From contig OZ020267.1 in assembly GCA_963971225.1 (NCBI GenBank), positions 8,335,574-8,399,573 on the forward strand: DNA of 64,000 bases. The letters are read 5' to 3'. Positions 58,992 to 64,000 of this stretch are shown here, one piece after another. Positions within the stretch are counted from its first letter, which is position 1. Each line of letters opens with the position of its first letter. Made by a program: the position numbers and the translations under genes. Source of the stretch: Melieria omissa (Eukaryota; Arthropoda; Insecta; Diptera; Ulidiidae). The notes beneath the pieces are model-generated. The model was not told the DNA's origin and did no database searches. It was given only the letters and a program-made list of their open reading frames with translations.

Positions 58992-59021
58992 AATAAAGGC
59001 GCCGCACAGTAGTTGTCCCAT
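58992..59021 (-). CDS. Divergent Tweedle-like protein, exon 1
   Basis: Ten codons (MGQLLCGAFI) begin at ATG 59021-59019 and end at the donor GTGAGT. With exon 2 they form a plausible signal peptide. The ATG is preceded by GTTACGAACA and lies about 118 bp downstream of a TATA box. Confidence 0.8.
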
Positions 59022-59131
59022 TGTTCGTAACGCCATCGCAATTGCGTTCGCCGCGCGCACTCGCCGTGCTGCACTTGTCGCTCACTTTGGTGCCCGATGC
59101 GCATTTAATGTCATGTCAACCAGTTTTCATT

Positions 59132-59139
59132 CTTATATA
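59132..59139 (-). promoter_or_regulatory. TATA box of the second Tweedle-like gene
   Basis: TATATAAG on the minus strand (context CGCTATATAAGAATG) lies about 111-118 bp before the ATG. It would place transcription start near 59108. This parallels the promoter layout of the other Tweedle gene. Confidence 0.7.
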
Positions 59140-59815
59140 GCGACATAAATCTGCCGCCAACAGACCCAATGGCGTGGCTCCGGTTCGCGATCGCTCAACT
59201 AAAACTCAAAACTCGCACAAAATGCTAATGCAAACACGCACGTCAACCGAAAAAATATGACTGCTACGTTTCGACGGCAACATTCAACCCACGACGATAT
59301 TTGTCTGCCAGCTCGCGACAAGTTCGGATCAGCATTTGCCGCGCAACACCTCGACATGTTCGCATTTTTATTGAGATCATAATTTTACGCATTGTTTCTG
59401 TTCCAACAGTCAACAGCCACCAATGGCCAATACGGTGTTGGCCTCCAATAAAATTCATTTTGCTGTTCGCATTTGTGGACACGCCTCGATGGCGAGAAAA
59501 TTGCTATAGCTTTCAATTACCAAACGACTGATGGATATGGAAATGTTTCACTGGGTGTATGTCTGGTTTTAAAGCGTTCTGACCGTAGAATTATTGTTAG
59601 AGCAGTATTAGTTGAATACAACAGTGAAGATAGGGGATCAACTACAACAACAACACCACAACAACAACAAGAACAAAGACTGAATAGTCAATAAGACTAT
59701 TCAGTCTACTAGGCTTCGTAAAGAAGAGAAATAGTTTACTTAGGGGGAATCTAGTCAATAGAACTGTCCACAATCTATTAGGCTTCGGAGCTCAAACTGG
59801 TTCAATCAGTAAAAG
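59140..59815. other. Upstream region of the second Tweedle-like gene
   Basis: Less AT-rich up to about 59520, with frames on both strands but no domain. A CAACAACAACACCACAACAA microsatellite lies at about 59643-59670. ATTCAGTCTACTAGGCTTCG near 59700 and CAATCTATTAGGCTTCGGAG near 59771 hint at a short repeat. Confidence 0.4.
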
Positions 59816-60103
59816 TAGGTGTTCCAACCGAATATGCGGCCAATTTTAAATATTCGGCTTCGGCCAATATAGCCAAATACTTTAGCCGAAGGTTTTCGCC
59901 CCGTAATGCAAGTCAAGCTCTGTTTTGAGTATTTTATCAAATATCGGATTTTAATATTTTGGACTCAGGATTGCGATTAATTAAAATGATCTCTATTCAA
60001 CTATTTATTCAATTGAATAGTTAGATTTTTTCTTTTTGTTAGAAATGAAACTCCAAGACTGTTTTTGTCTTTTTTTTTACTATTTTTGTCCTTCAATTAA
60101 TTC

Positions 60104-60730
60104 TTAACCCTTTCGATCCCAAAGTTGCCTGAGAGCAATTTCACCTATTTGTCATCTTATAGCAAAAGCTTAGGTTAGGTTGTAGTGGCTGCTACTGTAT
60201 GAGGCACACTTAGGCCTCTTTATGGGCCCATTGTGATACCACAAATCGTACCCGTTTGAAATGTGTATGCAACACTGTTTTTTTTTCAACAAGTAGGCAT
60301 CAACAAATTAATATTTTTAGAAGTGAAATCAAAGCCAATTACAAAAATTTTACTGTTATCCCCAAAATAATTTCCAATAAATTGCAACAACATCAGGAAA
60401 AGTTTGTGTTCTAATTGAAGTCTACGAATTGGGCGCGTTTGATCAAAACCCTGTTTTTTTAATAATGGTTAAACAAAATTGAAAAGTGATAATTTTGTAT
60501 TTTTCCATAAATATTAAATAATTTTTTTGTAATTAAAAAATATTGATACAAAATTTATTTAACCTGTTTTAATCTAAAATTGTCGAAAACTAAACTAGCT
60601 CTTGAACTCTAACAAAGAGGCGTGGCGAATTCAAATATCGTGTGCACACTTCTTAGGCAAATTTTTCATGATTTAAATAACAAAAAGTAATATCGAGACG
60701 CGGGGTAAAATTCAGGGTCGAAAGGGTTAA
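60104..60730. mobile_element. piggyBac-like TTAA element, 619 bp, with nested retroelement
   Basis: TTAA at 60104-60107, terminus CCCTTTCGATCCC at 60108, complement GGGTCGAAAGGG ending 60726, TTAA at 60727-60730. The interior matches the relic at 26331-27022. About 60170-60298 is foreign: reversed LINE tail (GGTTAGGTTGTAGTGGCTGC) plus reversed SINE end. Confidence 0.92.
60166..60298 (-). mobile_element. SINE end fused to a LINE-type 3' tail
   Basis: On the minus strand it reads CAGTGTTGCATACACATTTC (the 3' part of the SINE at 48735-49060), then GTGGTATCACAATGGGCCCA and CACTACAACCTAACCTAAGC (the 3' UTR and tail of the LINE at 49500-50150). It interrupts the TTAA element. This is the arrangement expected of a SINE that uses a LINE partner's 3' end. 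Confidence 0.72.
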
Positions 60731-60927
60731 TTCTCAAGTGGGACAAAGAAATTCATAGAAAAAAACGGCTAAATTTGATCATTTTTTTCTGCTTAAAATA
60801 GTTTTTATTAATATTCGGCATCGACCTCTGGCCTAATCTTTTAGTTATGCCGCATATTATGCTTCGGCTTTGGCCAAAAATCCACCTTCGGGCGGGCACT
60901 AGTAAAAATACTGAAGCTCAATCGATT

Positions 60928-60995
60928 GTGGTATCACAATAAGCTTTTGTGACCTAAGTGAGAACCGCCTTGGGACAGCCAGTCCCACCCAGAAA
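60928..60995 (+). mobile_element. LINE 3' UTR fragment
   Basis: GTGGTATCACAATAAGC, GTGACCTAAGTGAGA and GGGACAGCCAGTCCCACC follow the order of the 3' UTR at 50060-50130. The tail is missing or decayed. Confidence 0.6.
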
Positions 60996-63118
60996 AGACT
61001 TGGGACAAACCTTTCAACTATCAACATAGCCATCACACGGCATCTCACGGTTCATAGGGAAAACTCAATGGCTTCCCCTTTCAACCAGGGATTGTAGCTA
61101 TGGAGTCTGACTTCATCTAAGGCGCTGACCTATGTCGGCTTCTTTAGCGTCCCCTAGATTAACCTATCCTTACAGATTAGATGAAATATTTGGGATCTAC
61201 GAAACCGAAAGCACTTAAACGGTCTTAGATTGGTTGTAATAGGACAAAATCCTCATTTTTTGCTTTAAATCTCAAACCATACCTAAATGGGTGTTTTTCC
61301 TATGTCTCGAGGCGTGAAAACTACTATTCATATCGTTCATAGAGATTTGTTAATATTTTCTTTAGCTGACTCTAAGTATCACAGGTTACTTTTGCTACCC
61401 ACATTAACACTTCTTTCTAGGCGACTCTGCTTTCTGCTATTACAATGTCATTACTCCCGCACAGTGTCTATGCTACTTGGTTCTTTTATTGGAGATATGG
61501 TCTTTACCTTCTACTCCTATCTTCTTAGTAACATAACTGACCATAACAACTCATTAAAGATCCACCACAAAACCTCTTCCCACACGCCTCTCTCTATGTT
61601 CATCAGAGCTTTCTTTCAAAAAATGGACAGTCTTCCTACCTTAATCATTAATCCTTATGACGCAAACCTTCCACTTTGTCACTGACCTCCACTCAAAGTC
61701 AGCCAGTATAGTTCAAGAAAAACAATAGTTGAATCATCCATTCCATCCATTCCATTCTATGTTAATCAACTTTTAAACTATTTCCAAGTATATTTACGAT
61801 CAAAGTTTTCGTTCAATGTTCAATGCCCACAAAAGTTCATATAAAAATAATTTGAAATCTTTTAGCCAACATTATAAGACAATAGCACCAAAGACAATGT
61901 AGCATGAAAAATGTGACACCCAAAGATTTACACATAAATATCACAAACATTGCCGCAGTAACCCCTTTTGTATTCACATACAAACGCCTCACAACTTCTC
62001 ACTTGCAAAAGGCCAAAACTCACAGAGCTTTGGTCTTGTAATCACTGCCAATGATTTATGTCCAGAAAGAGTTCAAGTTCCTTGGCAACACTACAACATA
62101 AATCACTGTAGTGGATTTCCATTGTGCGCTCGGCCGATTCTGATACATTCGCTACCATCCGCTGCCCGATGCATTAGGCTGAGCGTCACACAAATCCACT
62201 TTGCATACGCAATTTTCAAAACACGATTCTAGCCAAACACAATCGACCAAATCGCATCTAGGCCACAAGCTCGAACAAGCGCGCGCGCGCAAGCTTTCGG
62301 TGTGGTGACAAATATCTACTCTGATTGCTTCTAAAATTCAATTCGAAAAGTTTTATTAGTGGTGACATTTGCATTTTTAAAGCTTCGAGCCAATATGTGT
62401 GTGGGTATTGTTGATGCATAAAATCAAAAGCAGATTAAAAAAAACCTTACAAAAAAAAGTGACAATAAACCGTTGAAAAGATTTCAACTTCCATTACGCA
62501 TAAATCTTGTGGTTTGCTTGATTTTTATAGCCATTTTGTTTTGTTGAGATAGCGTTTCGTTTATTGCGATGAGATAATGTTTACGCAACTCAAAATGCAC
62601 TAATGACGACTAATCAGTCTTCACGGATGCCGGTAGAACAATGGAAATGTACGGGAAAGAAACTAATGAGTGGAGTTTTTCGATTGTGTTTTCCGAGCGA
62701 TTGACCTCGTTTGTGAGTTTGGAACTCTGCGCATGTTTATTCATTGTATTTGATGGCAAAATTTTATATTTCTTTATTGAATCGTTGAGATGCCTTGACA
62801 GAGTGAAGTTTTGCAAGCGCTGATAGAAAATCAATGTACACCGAAGCGGAGTCTAATCTCTCATTGCCTAAGTCTGTAGTTGTCCAGGACTACAGTTGAA
62901 GTGACTCGCGACATCTGGGGTCGTGATTTTTCGCAGAGAAAACGAACTAAAATTATTGAGCTTCGTCTGGGAGAGCAAATGGTTCAACAAGACACAATGC
63001 TCCGACCTTTGACAGAGATCCAAATTAGAGGAATATAATTCCTCTTGATACTCGGAAAGGGCACTCAAAATGTGCAACAATGCCTTCAAGTGGAACCGGA
63101 ATTCCTGCACAAGCTCTT
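60996..63118. other. Unassigned sequence
   Basis: A 132-codon plus-strand frame at 61287-61685 is Leu/Ser/His-rich, without a domain or splice support. GCGCGCGCGC occurs at 62279-62290. The region 62870-63118 has frames on both strands but no family match. Confidence 0.4.
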
Positions 63119-63481
63119 CGAACCTAACCTTCTTCTTCTTCTTCTTCTTCTTCTTGACTGGCACAGCAGCCCGATTACGAGACTAAGTCCTAGCTACCCA
63201 CAACCAACCGTGTTGTGCGTGCAAATGTTTTTACAAAGTTGGAAGGGACCTACAGTTTCATGCCGATTCCGAAGGGTGAGTTGGGAGCTTTTTCATAGGC
63301 AATTTTACTCTCAGAGGTTTGCCATTTCCTGCTGAGAGGACTGCCGCCGAAAGAAAAATTTTTGGTTTTCTTTTTTTTTCGGTGTTGACGCAACGGAGTA
63401 TTGAACTCGCGGAGTCTTGACTCGCAGCCCAACGCACTAGCCAGCTGAGCTACGGTGCGGCTGCTACGGCGAACCTAACCT
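63119..63481 (-). mobile_element. Complete tRNA-derived SINE with perfect 12-bp target duplication
   Basis: Direct repeats CGAACCTAACCT at 63119-63130 and 63470-63481 bound a 339-bp element. On the minus strand the head carries GTAGCTCAGCTGGCTAGTGC (A box) and GAGTTCAATACTCC (B-box-like). Body words include GGAAATGGCAAACCTCTGAG and AAACTGTAGGTCCCTTCC, shared with the SINE at 48735. The tail is (GAA)n, seen as CTTCTTCTT at 63131-63155 on the plus strand. It landed in a (CCTAA)-type sequence. The Lys-rich minus-strand frame starting at the tail is an artefact. Confidence 0.92.
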
Positions 63482-63763
63482 AAGTCTACAAAATTAACCG
63501 CACAATACAAACTGAGTCTTTGCCTTCGTATTTCTTTACTTTTGCACGTTTCAAGGACAATAAAGAATCAGTTCAGTTGCTCTTAGATACTCTTCGAACC
63601 AGGTCAAAAGCAGTTTAACTGCATCCTTGCGTCATGAGACCATCGCAACACCCACCCACCTCTTTCTATGCTGCCATCTTTCCTTCTGAATCTTAAGAAA
63701 AATAAGCACTAAGCCTGACTGGTTGAGGAACTTGCTTTCATAGGTTTGTTTCTCTACTTACTA
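63482..63763. other. Unassigned sequence
   Basis: Nothing supported between the two SINE copies. Confidence 0.35.
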
Positions 63764-63935
63764 CTTGATAGTCCAGTAGCGCGCTGGCTTCTCATACCGA
63801 GGCCCTAGGTTCGAATTCCAGCTCGGGTTGGTAAAACTCTCGTCTACTTCTCTTGCTTTAAATAAGATAAGAATTAGTGAATAAAGTGCCCTCTCAGCTG
63901 TCAATGGCAAAGCCTCCAAGTGTGAAAGAAAATTA
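63764..63935 (+). mobile_element. tRNA-derived SINE, 48735-type copy
   Basis: CTTGATAGTCCAGTAGCGCG, GGCCCTAGGTTCGAATTCC and CTCGTCTACTTCTCTTGC follow the head of the 48735 copy. Later, CAATGGCAAAGCCTCCAAGTG follows its body. The right end is truncated or diverged. Confidence 0.8.
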
Positions 63936-64000
63936 CGTTTTAATCAGAGTTCAAATTTTTGTATTTTCTAAGATTTATTCGTTCACAAATTATACTACAA

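Larger units (their letters stand above)
59816..60910. mobile_element. TTCGGCCAAAA repeat element split by a TTAA element
   Basis: The left part (59816-60107) with ATTCGGCTTCGGCCAATATA and GTAATGCAAGTCAAGC, and the right part (60727-60910) with GCTTCGGCTTTGGCCAAAAA and ACTAGT, together make one copy of the family arrayed at 47433-48620. The two halves are separated by the TTAA-flanked element. Confidence 0.82.

Noticed and set aside
61287..61685. 132-codon plus-strand frame
   Set aside because: No domain, no splice signals, composition like flanking DNA.
62868..63164. Lys-rich 98-codon minus-strand frame
   Set aside because: Its start is the (GAA)n tail of the SINE; the rest has no domain.
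63355..63469. A true tRNA gene on the minus strand
   Set aside because: A and B boxes are present, but the acceptor and T arms do not pair well and it continues into a SINE body with tail and target duplication.

Overview
This is an animal nuclear window, most likely from a higher fly (Diptera Brachycera). The evidence is small dipteran-type coding exons with GT-AG introns, a Tweedle cuticle-protein gene family (arthropod-specific), a beaten-path-like immunoglobulin exon, CAACAA-rich AT-rich flanks, and mariner, TTAA-type, hAT-type, SINE and RNase-H-bearing LINE remnants. The repeat mix (arthropod SINE body with a GTAGGTCCC box, mariner relics) would fit a tephritid-like genome, but species cannot be fixed from the sequence alone.

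Genes. (1) Plus strand, 1781-2178 and 7755-7978: the last two coding exons of a Beat-like immunoglobulin-superfamily surface protein. They join in phase across a 5.6-kb intron and end in a Leu-rich hydrophobic tail. The 5' exons lie outside the window. The stop is followed by A-rich, CAACA-rich sequence with poly(A) signals. Similar A-skewed blocks recur on the same strand to about 25,860, which may mark an extended 3' UTR. (2) Minus strand, 45283-42269: a complete two-exon Tweedle gene with a TATA box, signal peptide and full DUF243 domain; its 2.2-kb intron contains a dead mariner. (3) Minus strand, 59021-58411: a second, divergent Tweedle gene with a TATA box and short intron. Its frame is closed by TAG exactly where the conserved HFVKYR tyrosine should be, and 29 further codons stay open behind it.

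Repeats and transposons dominate the rest. Region by region: pyrimidine-rich degenerate repeats (1-1130); a LINE tail with perfect 11-bp target duplication, a hAT MITE with perfect 8-bp duplication, and a 145-bp higher-order satellite, all inside the beat-like intron (4663-6720); 106-bp, AT-rich and 27-bp tandem repeats (9540-12275); a kilobase of nested TTAATTAA palindromes (14930-16050); an internally deleted mariner with both TIRs (17477-18215); degenerate tandem repeats and foldback elements (20500-23833, 26149-26228); TTAA-flanked piggyBac-like non-autonomous elements (57345-57876, 50419-51084, 60108-60726 and relics); a 977-bp element with six copies of a 16-mer subterminal motif (29576-30552); Tc1/mariner-like MITEs; a roughly 1.9-kb (GAACTA)n-like tract (53350-55250); tRNA-derived SINEs, one with a 12-bp target duplication; and 3' ends of a LINE whose tail is (CCTAA)n, the old insect telomere-type pentamer.

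No rRNA, functional tRNA, CRISPR array or operon was seen. Exon calls rest on reading splice sites and frames by eye. Family names are from motif recognition, without database searches.
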